From: Metasolibacillus meyeri
GTDB lineage: Bacteria > Bacillota > Bacilli > Bacillales_A > Planococcaceae
Length of the DNA stretch: 48,009 nucleotides
NCBI RefSeq assembly: GCF_003049505.1
Contig: NZ_PYWN01000024.1
Location: 1 to 48,009 of the forward strand
Direction: 5' to 3'
Below are positions 25,376-33,087 of the stretch, piece after piece. Numbering within the stretch: position 1 is the stretch's first letter; each line of letters begins with the position of its first letter. The notes under the pieces are model-generated. The model did not search any database, was not told the origin of the DNA, and saw only the letters and a list, made by a program, of their open reading frames with translations. Both the position numbers and the translations under genes were made by a program.

Positions 25376-26128
25376 TTATTTTTGATTTTTACTAATGAAT
25401 GCAATACTTCCAACTATTTTGCGGCGGTCATCAAAGTTTTGCACAACGTCAATAAAGCGCTGCTGATCTTCCTCATTGTCCTCAATATTTTGCAAAATAC
25501 GAATTAACCCTGTTATGCCTTCATCCTGTAAGATGCCAATAAATGAAAATAACCGTAAGTCACCTGTTTTCATTTCCATAATTTCAAATGGCGATGCTTC
25601 ATAATAAGAGCGCCATCTCTTTTCATCTAGCTGCTCTGCTGGAATTTCATTGTCAGTTAACGTTGACTGTGGCTCAATATGCAACAAGTCATGTGTGACT
25701 AATACGCCTCCTGGCTTTAAGACACGTGAAAATTCAGCCAATGCTTGTGTACGCATTTCTGGTGCAAATGCAGTTAACATCGCCTCATTAATCAACACGT
25801 CAAAGCGACTATCTTCAAACGGTAAACTTAAGGCATCTCCTTGTTGAACAGAGACTAAATTTGATGCCCCATGCTTCCCTATATTGTCCTGTGCCATTGC
25901 AACAATTTGTGGGTTTAAATCTACAGCAACTACTTTACTGCCATATTTTTTCGCTAAATGAATAGCTGTCGTTCCAATATTACATGCCACTTCTAAAATA
26001 GTCGTTTGCTCATTTAAGTGACATTGCTCAAGTAGCTCGTTTGTCATTGTCATCCCACCTGGACGAATAATTGTCTTGCCCATACGCGCTAAAAAAAGAG
26101 GTAACATCTCTTGCTGCTCTACTGTCAT
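25376..26128 (-). CDS. Class I SAM-dependent methyltransferase (metal-uptake associated), paralogue 2
   Basis: The 250-residue methyltransferase has motif I ILEVACNIGTTAIHLA (about 44-59), motif II VVAVDLNP and the later LPFEDSRFDVLINEAMLT. Its N-terminal MGKTIIRPGGMTMT (16-29) parallels paralogue 1. It is the first gene of an operon with a FecBCD-type transporter and a cupin, so its product probably acts on what the transporter brings in, or on a ligand made for it. ATG 26128 is chosen because GGAAAGGAAG precedes it; an ATG 30 bases upstream lacks a site and lies just downstream of the inferred promoter. A Fur box and a Fnr-type box lie upstream in the same geometry as for paralogue 1. Confidence 0.83.
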   Translation of the reverse strand: MTVEQQEMLPLFLARMGKTIIRPGGMTMTNELLEQCHLNEQTTILEVACNIGTTAIHLAKKYGSKVVAVDLNPQIVAMAQDNIGKHGASNLVSVQQGDALSLPFEDSRFDVLINEAMLTAFAPEMRTQALAEFSRVLKPGGVLVTHDLLHIEPQSTLTDNEIPAEQLDEKRWRSYYEASPFEIMEMKTGDLRLFSFIGILQDEGITGLIRILQNIEDNEEDQQRFIDVVQNFDDRRKIVGSIAFISKNQK

Positions 26129-26159
26129 AAAATACTTCCTTTCCGTAATTGGGTACATT

Positions 26160-26178
26160 CACAATGATAATCATTATC
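26160..26178. promoter_or_regulatory. Fur box of the methyltransferase 2 / ABC transporter operon
   Basis: CACAATGATAATCATTATC matches 17 of 19 Fur consensus positions. It covers the putative minus-strand -10 TATCAT (26169-26164). Confidence 0.85.
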
Positions 26179-26190
26179 AATTAAACTTTC

Positions 26191-26206
26191 TGTGACGCAC
26201 ATCACA
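26191..26206. promoter_or_regulatory. Crp/Fnr-type operator (TGTGA-N6-TCACA)
   Basis: TGTGACGCACATCACA has both five-base arms perfect. Its centre (26198.5) is about 41.5 bases before the start site (about 26157) inferred from the -10 TATCAT, the same spacing as the box at 21091-21106. Confidence 0.78.
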
Positions 26207-26215
26207 TAACAGCAA

Positions 26216-26257
26216 AATAAAAAAATGATCTCTGCTTTGACAGGCAGAGACCATTTT
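26216..26257 (-). terminator. Terminator of the NAD(P)-binding protein gene
   Basis: On the minus strand AAAATGGTCTCTGC pairs with GCAGAGATCATTTT, then a T-rich tail (26225-26216). It lies 218 bases beyond the stop; the bases between hold no visible gene. Confidence 0.75.
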
Positions 26258-26474
26258 GTTTATTCCATATTAACAAGCTGTACTTCTGTACAAACGTGTG
26301 CAATATTTGCGACGCGACAGGTACACATAGCGGATATTTATTATTTTTTGAAATATTCATCTTTTAGAAAAATAGATACTTTTTTAATAGCTATAAAGGC
26401 TTTTCTTTGAAAAATCAAGTTTTGATTGTGTTAGCATAAGCTTAACCTTTTTGGATGCTCTTTTCAAATAGCAA

Positions 26475-27113
26475 TTATTCCGCTTCAGCAACGACAGTAA
26501 ATCTTTGCTTTACATGTTGCGCATTCTCAATTTCATCCACTACCGCAATGGCGTAGTCTGCATAACTGATGTAGCTCTCACCTTTTGAATTGACAAGAAG
26601 ATGGTCTTTACCTAATTGATATGTCCCTGTTCTTTTGCCTTCTGCATCAAAGAAAGCAGAGGGGCTAATAAATGTCCATGTTAAATCCGTTGTTTGACGT
26701 AATTTTTCTAAGTTGCGTCCCTGACCTTTTGCTGTTGGCTTCACAATCTCTGGAAATTCAGCTGTATCAACTAACTGCACAGTTTTATTTTCATCAACAT
26801 ACAGACTACCAGCACCACCTACAACAATGATTCTTGTTTCTGTTCCTTTTAGTGCCTCTATTAGCACATGACCCGCATCCACATGCGCTTGCTCCTCACC
26901 AAGTGGCGCACCAAAAGCATTCACAACAACCTCAAATTGATTTAAATCTGCTGCTGTCAGCTTAAAAATATCTTTTTCAATAACTGTTACATTTTTATCT
27001 TGTAATTTCGCTGCCTCTCGCACGATAGCTGTCACTTCATGCCCACGGCTAACAGCCTCTTTTAAAATATGATTTCCTGCTTTTCCACTTGCTCCGATTA
27101 TTGCAATTTTCAT
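26475..27113 (-). CDS. NAD(P)H-binding Rossmann protein (YwnB-like)
   Basis: The 212-residue protein of the atypical short-chain dehydrogenase/NmrA group has nucleotide-binding motif IGASGKAG (4-11), a second strand ending IVREAAK that favours NADP, and VVGGAGSLYVD in mid-chain. Relatives such as B. subtilis YwnB are presumed oxidoreductases or NAD(P) sensors without a known substrate. ATG 27113 follows GGAGGAAACAAAG; eight upstream in-frame residues include that site. It lies next to the quinone/catechol-related catDE genes on the same strand, which hints at a role in electrophile or quinone stress (inference). Confidence 0.82.
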   Translation of the reverse strand: MKIAIIGASGKAGNHILKEAVSRGHEVTAIVREAAKLQDKNVTVIEKDIFKLTAADLNQFEVVVNAFGAPLGEEQAHVDAGHVLIEALKGTETRIIVVGGAGSLYVDENKTVQLVDTAEFPEIVKPTAKGQGRNLEKLRQTTDLTWTFISPSAFFDAEGKRTGTYQLGKDHLLVNSKGESYISYADYAIAVVDEIENAQHVKQRFTVVAEAE

Positions 27114-27191
27114 CTTTGTTTCCTCCATTTTTTTCATTTCTATATACTGATACGCACAGTATTTTCATAGCCCGTATCCTTCTCTTTTGTC

Positions 27192-27335
27192 CTACTCGTC
27201 TGCTTCATTTGCAACGTCTATCAATTGTACTTCTAGGAACGAATCAGCGATGTCGTTCCCTCACTTCATCAGGGAGCTATACAACCTTTATCCGCAAATG
27301 CCGATTTCAAAGCTGCTATTATTTTCTTGGCTCAT
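27192..27335 (-). pseudogene. Possible short gene remnant
   Basis: A good ribosome binding site (GGAGGAAACT) and ATG at 27335 open a frame of 15 codons (MSQENNSSFEIGICG) that stops at TAA 27290. The same frame then continues with protein-like composition (GNDIADSFLEVQLIDVANEADE, interrupted earlier by one TGA) to TAG at 27194. The opening FEIGI and the ending LIDVANEADE resemble the start of luciferase-like flavoproteins, but the match is too short to trust. It could equally be chance sequence behind catE. It contains two small inverted repeats (GGAACGA/TCGTTCC and TCCCT/AGGGA). Confidence 0.3.
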
Positions 27336-27349
27336 AGTTTCCTCCAAGC

Positions 27350-28198
27350 TTAAACAGCTAACACAATCGAATTTCCTGAAGGGTCTTGTGTCATGATACG
27401 ATTATTTTCTTCAACAACTACACTGCCGATTTTCTGCAAATTACTAATAACCTCTTTACGCGCTTCTTCATTTGAATAGACAAGTGTAAAGAATTCAAGA
27501 CCTACGCTATTTTTAGCTGGCTTTGGTGCTCCTATACCATTCCATACATTAACAGCAACATGATGATGGTACTTACCATCCGAAAGGAATAGCGCCTGCC
27601 CACCATATCGATTGACAACCTCTAACCCTAGACCCTTTACATAAAATTCTTCTACCTCTTTTAATTCCGCAACATGTAAATGAATATGACCCATTACTGT
27701 TTGTTCTGGCATACCGTTCCATTTACTTGTGGTTACATGCTTTAATAAATTTTCGAAATTTAGCGGATCAACTGCCATCGCTACTTCTTCCTTTTGCCAA
27801 GTCCATTCGGAAGATGCTCTATCTCTATAAATTTCAATTTGATTTCCATCAGGGTCATGTAAATATAATGCTTCACTGACAAGGTGGTCAGAAGAGCCAA
27901 AGCGAATATGATGTTCCATTAAATGCACTACAATATTTGCCAAATCTGATTTTTTTGGTAAAAGGAGCGCAAAATGATATAATCCCGTTGTTCTTCCTTC
28001 TTTCGCAATAACATCTTGTGGTTGTTCAAGTGATAAAATACTTGTTTTCCCATCTGTCGTCAGCTCTACTGTCGACGTAGTTTGTTCTAAAATTCCAAAG
28101 CCAAGAATATCTCGATAAAATTTTATAGCTTGCTGTAAATTCGTTACTTTAATTTTGACATGCCCTACAAATGTAGTTGGCTTAGTATGAAATCCCAT
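27350..28198 (-). CDS. catE: CatE-like two-domain VOC dioxygenase
   Basis: The 282-residue protein has two vicinal-oxygen-chelate modules (about 10-125 and 165-280). Likely metal ligands lie in the second: GHIHLHV and YHHHVAVN. B. subtilis CatE (YfiE) is a catechol-2,3-dioxygenase of this length and layout, in an operon with the DoxX-type CatD, exactly as here. It should cleave catechol formed during quinone stress. The gene starts 10 bases after catD, with GGAGGGAGACA before ATG 28198; the catD stop overlaps that site. It is probably controlled by the divergent HxlR/YodB-type regulator. Symbol by family and context. Confidence 0.82.
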   Translation of the reverse strand: MGFHTKPTTFVGHVKIKVTNLQQAIKFYRDILGFGILEQTTSTVELTTDGKTSILSLEQPQDVIAKEGRTTGLYHFALLLPKKSDLANIVVHLMEHHIRFGSSDHLVSEALYLHDPDGNQIEIYRDRASSEWTWQKEEVAMAVDPLNFENLLKHVTTSKWNGMPEQTVMGHIHLHVAELKEVEEFYVKGLGLEVVNRYGGQALFLSDGKYHHHVAVNVWNGIGAPKPAKNSVGLEFFTLVYSNEEARKEVISNLQKIGSVVVEENNRIMTQDPSGNSIVLAV

Positions 28199-28208
28199 TG
28201 TCTCCCTC

Positions 28209-28607
28209 CTAATTGTCAGCTGAAAATTTTTGATCTAACGAAAATTTTGACTTACTTGCAAAAATGAAATAAATGGACATTGCTAGTAATAATAATTCCA
28301 GCTCATACCCTGCCATTTGCCCATCGCCAAGAAAGCCTGCTGGAAGCTTTACTGTAAAAATAGCGCCTACCATAATGAGTGCTAGTAATGTTGAAACAAT
28401 TCGCGTTCCTAAACCGAAAATCACAACAATACCACCTAGCAATTCAATGCTGGCAACAATATACGCCATAAATCCAGGAATACCTATGCTATCAAAGAAA
28501 CCAGCCGTATTAGCAATTCCTCCTTGAAATTTTGATAATCCATGAATAAAGAATGTAAGACCTAACACAGCTCTTAAAATAACTTTCCCAATTTCGTTTT
28601 TATTCAT
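28209..28607 (-). CDS. catD: CatD-like DoxX-family membrane protein
   Basis: The 132-residue protein has four membrane helices and the DoxX hallmarks RAVLGLTFFIHGLSK and IASIELLGGIVVIFGLGTR. In B. subtilis CatD is encoded with CatE and both belong to the quinone/catechol response; its biochemical role is not fixed, with a membrane quinone or thiol redox function being likely. ATG 28607 follows AAGGAG by about 10 bases; the GTG two codons before is less well spaced. It is the first gene of the catDE operon, behind a TTGACA promoter embedded in repeated TAACTTA/TTAGTT elements. Confidence 0.82.
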   Translation of the reverse strand: MNKNEIGKVILRAVLGLTFFIHGLSKFQGGIANTAGFFDSIGIPGFMAYIVASIELLGGIVVIFGLGTRIVSTLLALIMVGAIFTVKLPAGFLGDGQMAGYELELLLLAMSIYFIFASKSKFSLDQKFSADN

Positions 28608-28647
28608 TATCACTTTCTCCTTTTCTATAACTTACTTTATGTAACTT

Positions 28648-28676
28648 AGTTTATTTTAGTAATTTATTTTTGTCAA
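28648..28676 (-). promoter_or_regulatory. Promoter of catDE
   Basis: On the minus strand TTGACA (28676-28671), a 17-base spacer and TAAACT (28653-28648). The -10 overlaps repeated TAACTTA/TTAGTTTA sequence that could be an operator for the divergent regulator. Confidence 0.7.
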
Positions 28677-28706
28677 GTAACTAATTTTCTTTTTGTAATT
28701 TATTTT

Positions 28707-28731
28707 TTAGTTTGTGGTATACTTTAACTAA
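28707..28731. promoter_or_regulatory. Probable operator over the regulator promoter
   Basis: TTAGTT (28707-28712) and AACTAA (28726-28731) form a perfect palindrome with 13 bases between. It covers the plus-strand -10 TATACT (28719-28724), the expected place for autorepression by the HxlR-family protein. Related half sites occur at 28641-28653 and 28674-28684. Confidence 0.6.
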
Positions 28732-28749
28732 GTGAGGTGTGAAAAAAGT

Positions 28750-29070
28750 ATGAAGCAACCAGCGATTTGCCCAAAATTCGAAAAAGCTATCTCATTATTA
28801 AGCCAAAGATGGACTGCACTCGTTATTTATCAACTATTATCAGGCTCACAACGATTCAGCGAAATTCAATCTGCAATCGGAATTAGCGGCAAAGTATTAT
28901 CTGAGCGTTTAAAGGAATTAGAACAACAAGAGGTCGTTAAGCGTGAGGTTATACCAGAAACTCCAGTAGTCATTGAATATTCGTTAACAGAAAAGGGAAA
29001 ATCCATGGAACCTATTTTACGAACAATCGAAAACTGGTCTCAACAGTGGGTTAAACTTGAATCTGAATAA
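28750..29070 (+). CDS. HxlR/YodB-family redox regulator (CatR-like)
   Basis: The 106-residue winged-helix protein of the HxlR family has the core SQRWTALVIYQLLSGSQRFSE and the beta-wing VIEYSLTEKGKSM. A single conserved cysteine at position 7 (MKQPAICPKF) matches the redox-sensing N-terminal Cys of YodB and CatR, which sense quinones by thiol modification. It is divergent from catDE with 142 bases between, and so is probably the local repressor, derepressed by quinones or diamide (inference). ATG 28750 follows GTGAGGTG; a GTG 18 bases upstream is part of that site. Confidence 0.83.
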   Translation: MKQPAICPKFEKAISLLSQRWTALVIYQLLSGSQRFSEIQSAIGISGKVLSERLKELEQQEVVKREVIPETPVVIEYSLTEKGKSMEPILRTIENWSQQWVKLESE

Positions 29071-29223
29071 TCGTTACAGGGCTGAAATGTATGTTCATTG
29101 GCTTTATTTCGAGGCCTTCTCCAAAAGCACGGTTGGAAAAATTAATTGAAGCTAAATCTTGGAGAACTAGGGGATTAACTATTTTAAGCTCTATATAAGA
29201 AATAATATTCTCTAATGGGGGAC

Positions 29224-29270
29224 GGGGCGTGGCTGAAAAGGTATGATCTTTTCAGCCACGCCCCTATTTT
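29224..29270 (+). terminator. Perfect 17-bp hairpin with T-tail
   Basis: GGGGCGTGGCTGAAAAG (29224-29240) pairs perfectly with 29248-29264 around a 7-base loop and is followed by TATTTTT. It lies 154 bases after the regulator gene and directly before the 21-base repeat ladder. Besides acting as terminator it may be part of that repeated element; a 13-base stretch, TTTTCAGCCACGC, recurs near 47790. Confidence 0.75.
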
Positions 29271-29271
29271 T

Positions 29272-29376
29272 GAGCAAATTTCACTGTTTAACGGGCGAAA
29301 ATAAGGATTGGTTGGGCGAATTTAGTGGTTGGTTGGGCGATTTCCTTTATCCGCTGGGCGAATTGTAACTTTTGAA
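29272..29376. repeat. 21-base-period repeat element (copy B)
   Basis: Five units beginning G(A/G)GC(A/G)A start at 29272, 29293, 29314, 29335 and 29356, exactly 21 bases apart. Only the first six to eight bases are well kept; the rest varies. Both strands have stop codons within the array, so it is not a normal gene. The element occupies a 356-base gene-free interval (29071-29426), follows a 17-bp hairpin, and closes with AACTTTTGAACTATTTATT. Copy C at 44596 has the same layout. Confidence 0.75.
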
Positions 29377-29426
29377 CTATTTATTTAATAAACAAAGCAA
29401 GCTTTTATAGGTTTTCATTTTAAAGA

Positions 29427-30155
29427 TTAGCTACTAATAAAACGCAGCGCCCTACTCAATGTTGCTGGAATTACTGAAGCGTGATTTTCTTCCAGTGCCA
29501 CATAAAACTGTACAGGTAAATTAGCTGCAAGACGATGATTATAAAAAGTCATCGCATCATCTACCATATCCCCTTCATCACCACCAACAAAAATTGCAAC
29601 AGGTGTTACGCTTTTTTCCTTATTTTCATGCAAAATGCGCAGTAAATCATGGTTATTCCACCAAACAGATGGACTTATTGCTACATATTTTTCAAATAAA
29701 TTTGGCTCTGTTAAATAGCACCATAGTGAAAATAAACCGCCTAATGAATGACCATATAGAGAAAAACGCGCGCGATTAACATCATATTTATCACAAATAT
29801 ACGGTATTAATTCATGAATGAAAAATTGCTGAAAATCTGCTGCTCCCCCTACAGGAACTGGCTCCATCGCTTTCCCTCTACGTATCGGGAAATGATATTG
29901 TTCAGCTGGTGCAGTGAAATCGTAAAAACGACGATTGCTTGCTTCGTCTTGATTATGCCCAACGCTCACAATAATGCTTGGATGAACTTTTGTTTTTTCG
30001 CTTACAAGCATTTGATTTTTCATAGCAATAAACATCATCTGTGCATAGCGGTGTCCATCTAATACAAAAATAACTGGAAAACCATCTTTTGGCACAGGCA
30101 TTTCTGGAATAAATACTTCAATCGGATAATCGTATTGACAATAAGTTGAATACAT
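29427..30155 (-). CDS. Siderophore-esterase-like alpha/beta hydrolase (Fes/IroE/BesA group)
   Basis: The 242-residue hydrolase has nucleophile motif GHSLGGLFSLW, a late His in EENHASVIP and an acidic residue in FVGGDEGDMVDD, with VIFVLDGHRY forming the oxyanion side. This is the esterase-D-like group that includes IroE, BesA and YbbA, which open the trilactone of enterobactin or bacillibactin to free iron in the cytoplasm. There is no signal peptide. GGAGGTACATGG precedes ATG 30155. It lies 28 bases after the ATPase as the last gene of a Fur-controlled uptake operon, the same pairing as feuABC-ybbA in B. subtilis. This suggests a catecholate trilactone substrate. Confidence 0.82.
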   Translation of the reverse strand: MYSTYCQYDYPIEVFIPEMPVPKDGFPVIFVLDGHRYAQMMFIAMKNQMLVSEKTKVHPSIIVSVGHNQDEASNRRFYDFTAPAEQYHFPIRRGKAMEPVPVGGAADFQQFFIHELIPYICDKYDVNRARFSLYGHSLGGLFSLWCYLTEPNLFEKYVAISPSVWWNNHDLLRILHENKEKSVTPVAIFVGGDEGDMVDDAMTFYNHRLAANLPVQFYVALEENHASVIPATLSRALRFISS

Positions 30156-30183
30156 CCATGTACCTCCATTTGAATAACTAAAA

Positions 30184-31008
30184 TTATACGAGCACTTTTT
30201 CTCTTTCTATTCTCTCAGCCTTTTCTTTGATAAGCTTGTAGGAAAAACAAACAGGAATATTGTGCTCATCATATAAAATTTGTGCGTCAATATTGAATAC
30301 CTTTTTTAACATGTCATTTGTCATAATATCGTTTGGGGCACCACAGCATTGAATTTGCCCGTCCTTCATTGCAATTAATTCATGCGAATAACGTGCAGCA
30401 TGATTTAAGTCATGTAATACCATGACAATGGTACAGCCTAGATTTTTATTTAATTCCTCAACGATTTCAAGCACCTCTAACTGGTGTGCCATATCTAAAT
30501 AGGTTGTCGGCTCATCTAACAGTAAAATATCGGTTTCTTGTGCGAGTGCCATTGCTAACCACACACGCTGACGTTGCCCACCAGACAGTGCTGAAATTTC
30601 ACGCTCTGCAAAGGCTGACGTGTTCGTTATGTCCATTGCCCAAGCAATTTTTTCTTTATCTTGTTCAGTAAGCTTTCCCAGATTTTTACGATGTGGATAA
30701 CGTCCATAAGCAATCAGCTCAAATACTTTTAATTGTCCTGGCCCAGAAGGAGACTGGGATAAAATTGCTAGCTTTTGAGCAATTTCTCTTGTAGACATTG
30801 TATTCATATTTTGCTGCTGTAAAAAAATATCTCCGCTGTCCTTTTTTAAAATGCGCCCAAGTGTTTTTAATAATGTCGATTTCCCACAGCCATTTGGACC
30901 TATAATCGTCGTGACTTTCCCTGCTGGAATTGACACTGTAAGCTCATTTAAAATACGCACTTGGCTGTAGCCAGCAACAAGCTGGTTAACTTGAAAAACT
31001 TCTGTCAT
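30184..31008 (-). CDS. Siderophore ABC transporter ATP-binding protein (operon 1)
   Basis: The 274-residue ATPase of the FecE/FhuC type has Walker A GPNGCGKSTLL, signature LSGGQRQRVWLAMALAQ and Walker B ILLLDEPTTYLD. It should energise the two FecCD permeases encoded immediately upstream. ATG 31008 follows AAAGGATAAGTGCAT, which includes the permease stop; the GTG two codons earlier is less well placed. It closely resembles the ATPase at 39561-40376 of the second uptake operon (shared QRQRVW and DEPTTYLDMAHQL), so the two operons probably come from duplication or parallel recruitment. Confidence 0.92.
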   Translation of the reverse strand: MTEVFQVNQLVAGYSQVRILNELTVSIPAGKVTTIIGPNGCGKSTLLKTLGRILKKDSGDIFLQQQNMNTMSTREIAQKLAILSQSPSGPGQLKVFELIAYGRYPHRKNLGKLTEQDKEKIAWAMDITNTSAFAEREISALSGGQRQRVWLAMALAQETDILLLDEPTTYLDMAHQLEVLEIVEELNKNLGCTIVMVLHDLNHAARYSHELIAMKDGQIQCCGAPNDIMTNDMLKKVFNIDAQILYDEHNIPVCFSYKLIKEKAERIEREKVLV

Positions 31009-31014
31009 ATGCAC

Positions 31015-32043
31015 TTATCCTTTCGCTTTTACAAGTAAATATAAGAAATAAGGAATCCCAATAATGGATACAACAATACCAACTGATAATTCAGCAGGAG
31101 CAAAGACATTTTTGGCAATATAATCAGCAAAGACGAGTAAAATCGCACCGATAAGCATACTTACAGGCATGACAGCACGATGTGAAATACCGACAAGCTG
31201 CCTTGCAATATGTGGTGCCATTAAACCAATAAAGCCTATACTGCCTGATACCGAAACACAGGCACTTACTAGACCTACGCTTGCTAGCAGCAGGAAAATC
31301 TTTTCCTTTTCAAGCGCAATTCCTAAGCTAATAATGCTATCCTCTTCTAATTGAAAATAATCGAGTAAATGACATTTGCGATAGACAAATATGCTAAGTA
31401 GCACAACCCATGGTAGCATTGCGACTACGAAATACCAATTTGAATTATAAATTGTACCATTCATCCAAATAGCGGCTGCTTGGTAATCATCCGCATTCAT
31501 TTTTAATGACCAAAATAATGTCAATGCACCGAAACCTGTATTAATAGCTATCCCAGTTAAAATAAGCTTTTGCATATCCATACGACTATTTTTATAGGAA
31601 AAAGCTAAAATAATAGCGGCTGCAACGACACCACCAACAAAACCAAAAATCGGGATAACAATAATTTTAAAAATGCTATGTATTTCTACATTGACTAATT
31701 GGATTTGAAAGAAATACATAAAAATCACTACTGTACAGCTAGCACCTGCATTAATGCCTAATATCCCCGGGTCGGCAAGCCCATTTTTTGTAATGCCCTG
31801 CAAAACAACACCAGCTAGTGCTAGTCCCATGCCAACGATCACTGCTGTAACGATTCGTGGCAGACGGAAATCAAAAATCACTAAATCGAAATTATCTGTG
31901 CTATCAATACGAAGCAATGTTTTAAATACTTCCAACGTCGTCATCGTAAATGCACCACTCGTTAAATGTAAGTAAATAGCTAGCAGCAACGCCACAAACA
32001 TTGTAAAAAGAATGAAGCGATAGCGCTTTATATTATGCGGCAT
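31015..32043 (-). CDS. FecCD-family siderophore permease (operon 1, second)
   Basis: The 342-residue permease has about nine to ten helices with RLPRIVTAVIVGMGLALAG and IGFIGLMAPHIARQLVG, the ATPase-docking loop. It is the FhuG/FecD-position subunit and should pair with the permease encoded before it. ATG 32043 overlaps the previous gene by 11 bases; a GTG nine bases upstream sits within the GGCGGTG ribosome binding site. The stop TAA lies inside the ATPase gene's ribosome binding site. Confidence 0.9.
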   Translation of the reverse strand: MPHNIKRYRFILFTMFVALLLAIYLHLTSGAFTMTTLEVFKTLLRIDSTDNFDLVIFDFRLPRIVTAVIVGMGLALAGVVLQGITKNGLADPGILGINAGASCTVVIFMYFFQIQLVNVEIHSIFKIIVIPIFGFVGGVVAAAIILAFSYKNSRMDMQKLILTGIAINTGFGALTLFWSLKMNADDYQAAAIWMNGTIYNSNWYFVVAMLPWVVLLSIFVYRKCHLLDYFQLEEDSIISLGIALEKEKIFLLLASVGLVSACVSVSGSIGFIGLMAPHIARQLVGISHRAVMPVSMLIGAILLVFADYIAKNVFAPAELSVGIVVSIIGIPYFLYLLVKAKG

Positions 32044-33040
32044 ATTTTTCACCGCCCTTTTTACGAATTAAGTATAAGAAGTACGGTACACCAATTAACG
32101 CTGTTACGACACCTATTGGCGTTTCGAATGGGAAATTAATATAACGACTAATTACATCGCATGCAGTTAAGAAAAATGCCCCCATTACTGCTGAGCATGG
32201 AATAATATAACGATAGTCAACACTTACAAGCATTCGTACTAAATGTGGCACAACAAGTCCCACAAAAGCAATTTTTCCAACAAGTGCTACCGCAGTTCCA
32301 GTTAAAATAGCAACGGATAACATACTTAACACTTTGACGATTCGTGTACGTTGTCCTAAGCTGACTGCTGTATCTTCACCAAGCGACATAACCGTGACAG
32401 AGTTAGACAAGCTAAGTGCAAGTATGAGTCCTAACAAACCAATCGGCACACATAATAGCACCATATCCATTTGAACTGTATGTAGCTTAGAGTTGTACCA
32501 CATTGTAATTGTTTGTGATACTTGATGATACATAGCAATCGCTGTGCCAATACTGCTTAAAAACGTACCAATCACTGTTCCGATAATCGCTAAACGAACA
32601 GGAGATAAGCCGTTTTTAATCATTGATGCAAAGCCAAATACAAGCATTCCACCAAATAATGAGCCAAGCATTGACAGCAAAACAAGTTGGAAATTCGTAA
32701 TACTTGGTAAAAAAACAATGGCCATCGTAACAACAAATGCTGAACCATCTGCAACACCTAAAATGGAAGGAGATGCTAAAAAGTTGCGTGTGACACCTTG
32801 CATAACTGCTCCAGCAACTGCAAGAAATGCCCCAACAAATAATACTGCTAATACCCGCGGAACACGGCCTGACCAAATGATTTGATGATTCAAATTACTC
32901 TCATCAAAATTTACAATAGCCTGCCATATGTCTGAAAGCGGTATGTCCTTTGTGCCAAACATAATTGAAATTAGAGCAGCCATAACAATTAAAATTGGCA
33001 TAACGAATGTAAACCAATATATTTTCTTAGATGCCATCAT
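32033..33040 (-). CDS. FecCD-family siderophore permease (operon 1, first)
   Basis: The 335-residue permease, partner of the following one, has RVPRVLAVLFVGAFLAVAGA near the N-terminus and GKIAFVGLVVPHLVRMLV for ATPase docking. ATG 33040 follows AGAAGGTG by 8 bases. A 122-base gap with two hairpins separates it from the binding-protein gene, an unusually wide spacing for this operon type that probably allows more binding protein than permease to be made. Confidence 0.9.
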   Translation of the reverse strand: MMASKKIYWFTFVMPILIVMAALISIMFGTKDIPLSDIWQAIVNFDESNLNHQIIWSGRVPRVLAVLFVGAFLAVAGAVMQGVTRNFLASPSILGVADGSAFVVTMAIVFLPSITNFQLVLLSMLGSLFGGMLVFGFASMIKNGLSPVRLAIIGTVIGTFLSSIGTAIAMYHQVSQTITMWYNSKLHTVQMDMVLLCVPIGLLGLILALSLSNSVTVMSLGEDTAVSLGQRTRIVKVLSMLSVAILTGTAVALVGKIAFVGLVVPHLVRMLVSVDYRYIIPCSAVMGAFFLTACDVISRYINFPFETPIGVVTALIGVPYFLYLIRKKGGEKYAA

Positions 33041-33087
33041 TTCTTTTTCACCTTCTAATTTGTGATTGCTAGTAGCAAACGACAGTA

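Noticed and set aside
27114-27349. T-box leader
   Set aside because: Two small inverted repeats are present, but no T-box sequence motif or antiterminator/terminator pair was found.
29272-29376. CRISPR array
   Set aside because: Units are 21 bases in total with only six to eight conserved bases, no full-length repeat and no cas genes nearby.
29272-29376. Heptapeptide-repeat coding gene
   Set aside because: The 21-base period equals seven codons, but both this copy and copy C contain stop codons in the candidate frames and lack a start with a ribosome binding site.
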